Shown here piece by piece: positions 1-8,524 of a stretch of DNA of 43,136 bases. Position 1 is the stretch's first letter, and each line of letters opens with the position of its first letter. A program made the translations under genes and the position numbers. The stretch comes from Tieghemiomyces parasiticus (taxonomy: Eukaryota; Kickxellomycota; Dimargaritomycetes; Dimargaritales; Dimargaritaceae): positions 1 to 43,136 of the forward strand of contig JANBPT010000339.1 in the NCBI GenBank assembly GCA_027575765.1, read 5' to 3'. The notes under the pieces are model-generated. The model saw nothing but the letters and a program-made list of their open reading frames with translations. It did no database searches and was not told the DNA's origin.

Positions 1-1640
1 AGAATTTATGGTTCTGAAATAGTAGACTTGGACTTTACCTTGAGAAAATCTAATGTGGTGGTTCCCAATCACCACATGGTATATCAAGGTAGTGATCCCT
101 ACGCACGCTCTTGGAAAACCTTGTTCAACTACTATGTGCTACCTATTGTGTACCCTTCAGTCAAATCATATACTTCTACTTCACACAACTGACCCATCCA
201 TTTCTACTTGTCAATGACAGATGAAGCAAAGCAGGCTCTAGGGACCAATGTATACCCTCTTATACAGGTAATTTAAACTGTCCACCACATTATGGTATTT
301 GGAAAGGCTTACATTTAGTACAACGTTATAGTATCCTCCCTCCCCCAAGTACAACTGGAGTCTCACAACTAACCGCTCTTGCAGGATCACCCCCATGCGT
401 CACTTTTACTTTGGGTTACAGGCTATCATTTGCATGACCCTCAACCGACCTGAAGTGGTTAGTAAACTGGTTTTGGACGAACTGGCAAGCATTGAGTTCA
501 ATACCCAGTCTACTCAGAGCTTCACCTGTGACTCAGCCAAAGGAACCATATTGACCCAGCTTCGGTTCATCCAGCGTGTCAGGGAAGCTCTCTTCAAATC
601 GTCCCCCTACATTGGCGGACCCAGGTAGGATGTCTATTGAGCGTAGAACAATATAACATCAAAATTAGGGAGTTACCTCGATTGACCAACGACTCGTGCC
701 ACATGCTAAGCGCGTGTCTAGAATTTTCAGAAGGCAGCTATGTCAAAGACTTATTACATTAAATAATGCAACCTAATCTATATCACCCTCCGTATACCGC
801 CCCTTTCCATCCCACCGCTGTAGGTCATTAGTGCTCTGGATGTTGTCATGGACGCTATTCCACCTAAACTCTTCGAACGGCTCCCTAAAACCTTGAATGT
901 GTAAGTGGTAATTGATCAAAAAAAGGGGGGGAGTGCCTATTCATGCAGGCCGCTTAGTTTAGCCTGTGGCAACTTGAGGCCGAGCAAAGGGCTTAGCCAC
1001 ATGGTACAGATATCTGTTAGCCATTTGGGTGCTTCTAATGTACATCCTATGGTCCGATTTGCGCCTCTTTTATGGTTTACCTCTACTAGTGAACGTGACC
1101 CCAAGAGCTATCCAAATGCGTCTCTGTACCTTGAGGAACGCTGGAGAAGCGGTCAAGCTCTATTCAACCGTGTCTATGGTGATAAAGGTAATCAGTAACT
1201 GCGATTAGTACACAACGATTCACCTCTGATTTATATAGCGACTGGTGACGCCAAGTTTGGTAGGCTATAGGATTCCAGAATGACGAAACCCCCCTGCTTT
1301 CTTAGTATTCAGCAGGTACGACCTATTGCGACATATGTCTGGTATGAGCTAATAATTCACAATGTGACCCAACTCTTCTACCTCGACTTAAAAAAAATTA
1401 CAGCCGAAAACGTGGTTAGAATTATGGAACGTGCCTACCCTGACCTGTGCCATTTTCCATAACCAGTAAGTGTGAACAACTAGTACCGTATGGCAAGCCA
1501 AAATACGGTGCCAAGTAGCCAGTTGATAACGGAGCAGTTAATTGACGCTGTTATGGATGGCAAATCATTCACTGGCATTGTAGCTTATGCTTATTATCAC
1601 CCAACTCACAACTATTTTATCTACCCATGTAATGTACATA

Positions 1641-1668
1641 CAGATGCTACCAAATGTCGTGAGGATTT
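1641..1668 (+). repeat. left terminal inverted repeat, mariner copy 1
   Basis: It begins CAGATGCTAC. Its 28 bases match the reverse complement of 2906-2933 at all but one position (C/T at the 11th base). It is preceded by TA. Confidence 0.95.
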
Positions 1669-1800
1669 TAAGCTGGGGGTCTCAGATTGCAGTGTTTCAG
1701 ATGAAACCTAAGAAAGTCAATGATGCTGAGTCGGTTGGTATAAACCATTCTAGGATTGAGCCATTGTTGACCTCACAGCTTGCTTTTTTAACCATCCATC

Positions 1801-2889
1801 ATGTCTACTTTTCAAACCCCCTCCCCCACCCCACCCAAGTTAACCAGGCATGATGTATGGGTCTTTATTTATAATTACTATCTGGAGGGCCGCAAGGCAG
1901 ATGATATTTTTAATGTTTTGACTTCCAAGCTGGGCCCAGCTGCCCCTAGCCACTCCACCATCTACAGGTGGCTGGCTCGCTTTCGCACAGGTCACTGCTC
2001 TTTTGAAGCCAGCCCTCGTTCTGGCCGCCCATCAGATGACATTGGTGCATATTATGGGGACGTAATCCTGAGACGGCTAAAGGAAGACCCTCGACTTACT
2101 GCTGAGCAGCTGGCCTGGGCCTGCCGTACTTCCCCTAGTACCATGCACAGAGTCCTGCGCAGGGACCTGGGGTTGCACAGCTATTTAAATTGCTGAATCC
2201 CCCACAATCTCACCGACGACCAGCGCCACAAGCAAGTGCATTTTGCCACCGAGTTCCTGGAGAATTTAAATGGGGCCAGTGACTACCTGCTGGACTCCAT
2301 CGTCACAGGTGACGAGACTTGGGTGTACCTTTATGATCCCCCTGCTGGCTCCAATCGCCGGAGGTGGTGTCCTAAAGGTGGCCCTGTCCCAACTGAGACC
2401 CGCCAAGGCCATACCACACCCAAGGTGATGCTGACCATTTTCTTCACCAGGCGTGGCCTATTACACCTGAGTGTCAAGCCCCCTGGTTTCAAGGTCTCTG
2501 CCAAACTCTATGTAGAGTACGGGCTGAAGCCCATGGTCCAGGCCTGGGTGGAGGCACGTGGAAGTCTGGGCCGTCACCCCCTGCGGCTTCACCATGATAA
2601 TGCACCACTGCATTGTGCTGCAGCTACCCAGGCCTACATTTCCAACTCTAAACTCAAACTTCTGCCAGCCCCTCCCTACAGTCCTGACCTAGCCCCCTGC
2701 GACTTCTGGCTGTTCAGAAATATCAAACAGCGGCTGAGGGGCAAGAAGTTCAGCACAGTGGAGGCGGTCGTGGACGCCTGGTAATTGCAGTTAGCCAGGC
2801 TCCAGCCAAATGACTATAGAGCCTGTTTAGATAGATGGATAGAAAGGGCTCGCCGAGTAGTACAGGGTGGTGGCAGCTATATTGAATAA
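1801..2889 (+). pseudogene. mariner transposase, copy 1, with two nonsense codons
   Basis: The full frame is 362 codons. The N-terminal half has paired helix-turn-helix regions (around residues 15-125), including the SPRSGRPSD linker typical of mariner. The catalytic domain shows GDETWVY, then HHDNAPLH, then YSPDLAPCDFWLF. There are 34 residues between the second and third aspartates (DD34D). TGA at 2194-2196 replaces the tryptophan of the conserved WVPH linker motif; copy 2 still has TGG there. TAA at 2782-2784 replaces a lysine codon (AAA in copy 2). Past it the frame continues through the usual C-terminal region to TAA at 2887-2889. No frameshift is seen. It is inactive as read unless the stops are sequence errors. 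Confidence 0.93.
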
Positions 2890-2905
2890 ACATCATTTGA
2901 CTTAG

Positions 2906-2933
2906 AAATCCTCACGACATTTAGTAGCATCTG
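2906..2933 (-). repeat. right terminal inverted repeat, mariner copy 1
   Basis: Inverted partner of 1641-1668, followed by TA at 2934-2935. It contains the AG (2926-2927) that would serve as 3' splice site for the last exon of the host gene in the correct frame. Confidence 0.95.
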
Positions 2934-3128
2934 TATATAGTGGTCTACGGGGCTGTATACACGCCGTGCAAGCTGGTAACCGAAGTGGTGACTGAGCTTA
3001 TTGCCATTGCGGTACTCGCAACGTGTAACATCACTAGGCTCCGGAAGGGCCACTTACAAGGTGCTGTCAATGTGGGAGCCACCAAGGCTCAGGTTCAGGC
3101 CGTTCTGAAACTGGCTGAAGAGATGTAG

Positions 3129-4135
3129 ATGTGGTTGTCATGAAATAAACTCAGGGTGAATCGGTCAGGTTGAAGCATCCCTAATTGGGACCTAACTGCA
3201 TCCCTGTCGATGACCCCTTCCCAGTCCAAGGTCGGTACCATTCCTGCAGTCTAGTGGAAGAACCATACACCCTTAACGTGATAGTGGTTAACCTAACAAA
3301 ACAAAAAAATGACACTGAAGACGAATTGGATAGTATGAATTGGATGATAACCGTTGTTGATTGAATAGTAATAAAAATACATTGTATTGTGTCAGGGATG
3401 GAGAAGACAAGGGTCTTGGATACCAACAACCCCTGTCCTGCCCTCGTTTAATTTCCCAATTGTTATGTCCTCATCTGAAAGGGCCGGCTCACAAGTAGGA
3501 CGATTTATATGGTTAACCTGGCCTTCAAAGGATGAAGTCAGAGAGGGAGAGAGTGGGTAGGATGCCCTTTTCTAGAGAAAGTTTTCACCCGTATTATTGT
3601 CTTAGTTCTTACCGTTTTCACACCCCGTCTTCTAGCACCATTCACAATCTTTACGAACGTCTCGTGCCTACCACATTACCCTAAGTATTCCTGTCCCCAC
3701 ATCCTGTGCCTGTTCGATCAAGTAGGCCTTTCTTAATTATAATCGTTGTGCTCCACGTCATCTAGTAAAAAAGCACCATATGACCAACTCTTGTATTGCT
3801 TGATAGTGCGTAGCACTCAGTATCTACGGGTGACTCTTACTTGCCTTTCCTCTACAAATAAACCTTACTTTCTGCCCACTTGTCCAGTTGGTGCCACACC
3901 CGATTTGTGGGCATCACAGCCGGACTCAATGTTTACTAAGGGATGCTCTCCTCGTAAACCTTGGTTCATTAGAAATTGCCTCCATATCAGTCCTCGTAGT
4001 CACTTAATTGAATGAAACGTCAATCATCCAATACAACAACTGTATTATTGCGAGTCGTGTTTATTTTCCTTCCCCGGTCCTTGGGTGTACACCTACCCCA
4101 TATGAAGGCATGATTAGGAAATAAGAAATGTCTAG
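3129..4135. other. gene-free spacer between the CMD-family gene and mariner copy 2
   Basis: Only short open frames (under 90 codons) without recognisable domains or splice-linked structure. The stretch is more AT-rich than the core region. No tRNA, tandem repeat or transposon end was recognised apart from the mariner boundary at 4138. Confidence 0.5.
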
Positions 4136-4292
4136 TATAGGTGACCACAAAAAAAATGAATTTTTAAGCCGGAGATCTCAGGTAGATATATTTCAGATGA
4201 AACCTAGGTGAATCAACGATTACAAGTCAATTAGTATACACCATTCCAGGATTGACTCATTTCCGAATCCACAACTTTTTTAACCATTCACC

Positions 4293-5795
4293 ATGTTTAC
4301 TTTTAAGAACTGTCGTAGGGTGAACTACCCTAGAGGAAACGTAGTGGCTAATTAGCCCGAAAGGCAGGAAAAAGACTAAGTAAAGTACGGAACGAATTCG
4401 AAATAGATGATTGAACAATATGGGGTGGGTCTTAACTATCGTTTATTATGGGTCGTGCTGACTGCCTTTTATAATGAAAGATGGCCCGCCTCTTTCATTA
4501 GGGCTGCCGTACAGGTCAGGCAGACCTTCAAACGACAGGGCGCATTTGGGGTTGGTACCAAGTCAAAGAGAGGTAAATACGCAACTAGGGGAAAAGGTAG
4601 CAAGGGGATATTCTAATGGGTGAGGAGGAGGAGGGGGCGTACTAGTGATAAAACGACGGTGATAAAAGAGTCGCTAGTGTGGGGTCACAACTGATCGGAT
4701 CAGTGGTTTGGTGTACCACAAGAACCCCTCCCCTACTTCGCCAAAATTAACCAGGCGTGATGTACGGGTGATTATTTATAATTACTATCCAGAGGACCGC
4801 AAGCCGGATGTCAATCTCAATGATTTGATTCCCAAACTGGGCCCGGCTTCCCTTAGCCGCTCCACCGCCCACAATTGGCTAGCTCGCTTTCGCACAGGTC
4901 GGCATTCTTTTGAATACAGCCCTTGTTCTGGCCATCCATCAGATGAAATTGGTGGGCTCTATGGGGACATAATCCTGAGACGCTTGAAGGAAGACACTCG
5001 ACTTACGGCTGAACAGCTGGCCCGGGTATGTCGCACTTTCTCTAGTACCATACACAATGTCCTGCGCAGGGGCCTGGGGTTGTATAGTTATTTCAATCAC
5101 TGGGTCCCTCATGGCCTCATCAATAACTAGTACCACCCGCGGGTACGTTTTGCCGCAGAATTCCTGGAGGAGTTCAGTGGGGCCAGTGACTACCTACTGG
5201 ACTCCGTCATCACAGGTGACGAGACATAAGGGTACCTTTATGGTCCACTTACTAGCTCCAGTCGCCGAAGGTGATGCCCTAAAGGCAGCCCTGTCCCAGT
5301 TGAGACCCGCCGAGGCCAAACCACACCCAAGGTGATGCTGACCATTTTCTTCACCAGGCGTGGTCTATTACACCTGAGTGTCAAGCCCCCAGGTGTCAAG
5401 GTCACCACCAGACTCTATGTAGTGTACGGGCTGAAGCGCGTGGTCAAGGCCTGGGCAAATGCACGTGGAAGTCTGGATCGTCACCTTCCACAGCTTTACC
5501 ATGATAATGCACCGCCACATCGTTCCGCAGCTACCTGTACCTACATTTCCAGTACCAGAACCAAACTTATTACCAGCTCCTCCCTATAGCCCTGACCTTG
5601 CCTCCTGTGACTTCTGGCTGTTCAGGAATACCAAACAGCGGTTAAGGGGTAAACAAATACCCCACACTGGAGGAGGCCGTGGATGCCTGGAAATCAGAAC
5701 TTGCTAAGTTCCAACCAAGTGACTTTAAAGCCTGCTTTGATAGCTGGCTAGAACGAGCTTGTCGAGTAGTACAGAGTGATGGTGGCTATGTTTAA
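4293..5795 (+). pseudogene. mariner transposase, copy 2, heavily decayed
   Basis: The start codon region (ATG at 4293) is split from the rest by the LTR at 4311-4720. The frame resumes near 4726 (SPKLTRRDVRVIIYNYYPED) and runs in phase with copy 1. It has stops at 5128-5130, 5227-5229 (at the tryptophan of GDETW) and 5272-5274. A one-base insertion near 5570 then shifts the frame before the third catalytic aspartate. The LSVKPPG and YHDNAPPH blocks remain readable. The C-terminal part is in another frame and ends about 5795. It is certainly non-functional. Confidence 0.9.
4311..4720. mobile_element. solo LTR of a retrotransposon, nested in mariner copy 2
   Basis: A 410-bp insertion relative to copy 1 begins TGTCGTA and ends TACCACA. 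These are short inverted ends with one mismatch and the canonical TG...CA termini of LTRs. It is flanked by a perfect 5-bp duplication AGAAC (4306-4310 and 4721-4725), the size made by Ty1/copia and Ty3/gypsy integrases. No gag-pol sequence is present, so it is a solo LTR left by recombination between two LTRs. Family and orientation cannot be told from one LTR. The 69-codon open frame inside (4407-4616) has no recognisable homology. Confidence 0.85.
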
Positions 5796-5842
5796 TAAAT
5801 ACCACTTGGTCTAGAATATCCGTGACGTCTTTGTAGCAACTA

Positions 5843-6654
5843 TAAGCTTCTTTTTTTTGTTTCTACACCAGCTCTGTTTCCTCTTGTACATTAACGCTTT
5901 TAACCGAATATCCCTTTAAACGTGGAATGCTAATATATTTCAATTAGAAGCTGTAAGTTAGTTATTTGTAAGACTTCTCGAAGATCGACAGCCATCTTCT
6001 TTGTCACCTCAAAAGGACTATAATGCTATATGCTTATAGGTTCATAACTATCCAACTCTCGTCTCTTCAACCAGCCTACACATTCCTACGACTGACCCCC
6101 CCCCGGTTATGTATACACCCGACCCTGCCGAGGCAGACACTGGCCAATGAGAGGCCAACATCTCCCTGTTATGGTGGAGATGGAATCCTGTACAGTTGGG
6201 GTCAACCAAGTCAACCCGTCCATTTCAGCCCCGCCTTGACCCGTGGCCACGAACAAAGTCGAGTGTGGAAGCTCCTGTCGGAATTACCTACCTTTAAGTC
6301 ATAGTAAAAGAACCAAGTGCCCAGTCGCAATGCGTAACATCACTCGCCGCCCATGCCTACGCGGGTTGCCCGAGTCTCTATCGAGTTGCTCCTCATTTCC
6401 ACTGCTGTGTTTATCTGACCCCCGTCCCACTGGCGCTGCGAATATTTTTTAGTGTCTCCCGCCTCTCTCCACGCTACTGTTGACTTTACCTTCCCAACGA
6501 CAGGATTCCTGCAGACCCCGTCTCTTTAGCCTCCCATCTCCCGTCGTCCAGTTTCCTCTAACCTCGACCTTCCTCTTTTCAAACTCTCGTCCTCCTCGTA
6601 CTCAAAACTCATCACCACACCTATATACTTTTTTTTATATTTAATTTGGACAAC
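5843..6654. promoter_or_regulatory. intergenic region and promoter upstream of rna1
   Basis: No gene is supported; two short open frames (6023-6304, 6243-6452) lack homology. A CCAAT motif lies at about 6145, and a pyrimidine-rich leader runs from about 6460 to 6600. A TATA-like AT tract sits at about 6621-6645, just before the ATG at 6655. The change from transposon-rich, AT-leaning sequence to the gene-dense core happens here. Confidence 0.45.
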
Positions 6655-8026
6655 ATGAACGATACCACTTTCGTCGCTCCTCCCGAGAATGTCTACAGTC
6701 TCGAAGGCAAGGGTCTCAAGCTGACCACCGCTGCCGACATCGAGCCCTACCTGGCCGAGATCCGCGATGTGCCGACCCTCGAGCTCCTGCAGCTTAACGG
6801 TAATACTATCGGCCCCGAGGCCGCCAAGGCCCTGGCCGATGTCCTCAAGACCAAGTCTAGCATCAAGGTAGGTGACTCTAGTGAGGTCACTCAACACGTC
6901 ACCAACCGGTTCACCGGGCTTCTAGTCTGGACCTCACAATCTTTTTTAAGGTAGCACCCTTCCCACCTTCTTCCCCGTAGTACTAACCGACGTCTCCGCT
7001 CTATTTTGCATACCCCTATCTGACCAGGTCGCTCTACTCTACGACATTTTCACGGGGCGTCTACGGGAGGACGTGAAGGGCGCCGTTAAGGACATTTGCG
7101 ACGCCCTGGCGGACAAGAAGCACCTCGTCGAGATCAACCTAAGTGACAACGCCTTTGGTCCCATCGGGGCCGAATCCATGTTTGACTTTATCGTCCGTAG
7201 CCCTGCCCTCGAAACCCTTAAGCTGAACAACAACGGCCTAGGCATCACTGGTGGGCGCCTGATCGCCAAGGCCATGATGGAGCGCCATGCTCGGCACACG
7301 GCCGCCGGCGAGAAGTCCACTCTGCGCTGCCTGGTGGCCGGGCGAAACCGGTTGGAGAACGGGTCCAGCAAGGCGCTGGCCGAGGCCTTCGCCGCGCACG
7401 GCACTTTCACTGAGGTCCGCCTCCCGCAGAATGGGATCCGGCCTGAGGGCATCCGCCACCTGTGCCTTGGCCTTACCCACTGCCCCAACCTGGCCCACCT
7501 TGATCTCCAGGATAACACCTTTACCGCAGTTGGGTCCCTCGCCCTCGCCGAATCCCTGGCGTCCTGGCCACATCTCAAGCGCCTCAACCTGGGTGACTGT
7601 TTGGTGGGCCCTATGGGCGGCCTGGCCGTAGCCGCCGAGATGCTGCAGCTGGAACTTAACCTTGAGGAGCTGCTCCTTGGGTTCAATGAGATTGAAGAGA
7701 ACGCTGCCCTGGTCCTCTCCCAGGCCGTCGCCAAGATGACCGCCCTCAAGTCACTTGATCTGAACGGAAACCGCTTCGACGCCGAGTGCTCCGCCGTGAC
7801 CCAGATCCGCGCCGCCCTCCAGGACAATGATAACGAGGATGCCCTCGGGTCCCTGTCCGATATGGAAGAACTCACCGATGACGAGCTCGATATCGAGTCT
7901 GAAGCTAGTGAAGAGGAGGAGGAGGAGGAAGAGGAGGAGCAGAAGCTGGTCGAGGGAGATGCCAAGGCCAAAGACGCTGCTGTCGACGCCCTGGCCGACG
8001 CCCTGTCTGGTGAACTCAAGATGTAA
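6655..8026 (+). CDS. rna1: Ran GTPase-activating protein 1 (RanGAP)
   Basis: Two exons, 6655-6867 and 7028-8026 (phase 0), give 403 residues against 386 in S. pombe Rna1. It activates GTP hydrolysis by Ran in the cytoplasm and so maintains the Ran gradient that drives nuclear transport and spindle assembly. The leucine-rich repeats are clear throughout (LQLNGNTIGPEAAKAL, INLSDNAFGPIGAES, LNNNGLG, GRNRLENGS, NGIRPEGI, DLQDNTFTAVGS). The catalytic arginine lies in DIFTGR at about residue 82 (R74 of Rna1p), and the asparagine-bearing LNNNGLG loop is kept. The C-terminus has DMEELTDDELD followed by a run of glutamates, the acidic tail of the family. The ATG at 6655 is chosen because nothing upstream resembles the family. 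Confidence 0.97.
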
Positions 8027-8524
8027 GCCCTAACGATTTTATCCCTCTCTCTCTCTTTCTCTCCCTTCCCCCCTCCCCTTTGGCCTATTCCTTACTCCTC
8101 TTGACCTTTCCGCATCGGCTTTTTACAATCCTTGTTTTCCTCATCGCTTTCGCATTTTTCCCTTTTCCCTCTTTCCTATATGGCATGATTATCGTTCGCA
8201 ATTTACACCTCTCTCTCTTATTTCAACCCTCACGCCACTCTTTCGGCCAATGAAACCCATCGTTCCTAAGCCTACCGTTGTCCAAGCTTACAACGTTAAA
8301 CCTCTTGCCCCCATTGTGTGGGCAATCCGATGCAACCCCGCATTATGCTGCTAACAAAATGGCGATGGAAGATTAAGACTTTTAGGTGTTTCTTTTTTTA
8401 GAAAAGGATTACATTAGCTCGTAAATTCGGTGCGTGGCGACGGCTAGGCGAGGTACATCCATGAGGTACCAGGCTACTAAAGGTGGCGAAGGCATAGCGC
8501 CGGGTTGGGTGGCAAAGCATAACG
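8027..8524. other. 3' spacer between convergent rna1 and NDC1
   Basis: A T/C-rich stretch after the rna1 stop (8040-8220), expected as 3' UTR and polyadenylation region. No gene is seen on either strand. Confidence 0.5.

Larger units (their letters stand above)
1641..2933 (+). mobile_element. mariner (Tc1/mariner superfamily) element, copy 1
   Basis: This 1,293-bp element is bounded by 28-bp terminal inverted repeats that differ at one base, each flanked by TA (1639-1640 and 2934-2935), the standard mariner target duplication. It encodes one DD34D transposase frame on the + strand, broken by two stop codons. The length is the usual one for a mariner. It lies in an intron of the CMD-family gene, in the same orientation. 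The nearly identical ends suggest fairly recent insertion. The nonsense codons suggest it would need transposase from another copy to move. Confidence 0.95.
214..3128 (+). pseudogene. carboxymuconolactone decarboxylase (AhpD-like) family gene, interrupted and probably inactive
   Basis: Proposed exons are 395-624 (or from 385), 832-900, 1090-1187, 1404-1465 and 2928-3128. A possible first exon at 214-267 ends in a good gtaatt donor. Junction phases agree from 395 onward, giving about 219 codons. Family signs are REALFKSSPYIGG, then ALFNRVYGDK, ERAYPDL, and the C-terminal ELIAIAVLA...KGHLQGAVNVGAT block typical of CMD/AhpD-like proteins, which are often peroxidase-related. I cannot give a substrate. 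Three signs of damage are visible. An in-frame TAA lies at 1460-1462, three bases before the exon-4 donor. A mariner element fills the last intron. The only in-frame acceptor found for the last exon (AG at 2926-2927) lies inside the transposon's right terminal repeat. The 214-267 exon joins 385 out of phase; an acceptor at 420-421 would keep phase but drop part of the helix. A sequencing error at the TAA cannot be excluded. Confidence 0.7.
4138..5842 (+). mobile_element. mariner element, copy 2, decayed and carrying a solo LTR
   Basis: The right end (about 5813-5842) and left end (from 4138) are degenerate forms of the copy-1 terminal repeats, each next to TA (4136-4137 and 5843-5844). Internal leader sequence (for example TTTCAGATGAAACCTA at about 4192) and the whole transposase region align with copy 1. 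The span is 1,705 bp. Removing the 410-bp LTR and one 5-bp duplication leaves 1,290 bp, against 1,293 bp for copy 1, which supports both sets of boundaries. The copy is clearly older than copy 1. Confidence 0.9.

Noticed and set aside
214..267. Candidate exon MTDEAKQALGTNVYPLIQ resembling the start of the poly(A)-binding protein C-terminal (MLLE) domain.
   Set aside because: The following exons clearly belong to the AhpD/CMD family, and no RRM or rest of the MLLE domain follows. The resemblance is short.
4407..4616. 69-codon frame inside the solo LTR as a gene.
   Set aside because: Short, no homology, entirely within non-coding LTR sequence.
1801..5795. Stop codons in the mariner copies as signs of repeat-induced point mutation.
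   Set aside because: The Trp-to-TGA changes are at GG rather than the CpA/TpG context, one stop is a transversion (AAA to TAA), and there is no strong C-to-T excess by eye.
7039..8019. 326-codon - strand frame as a gene.
   Set aside because: Directly antisense to well-supported RanGAP; Ser/Arg low complexity produced by the sense-strand codons.
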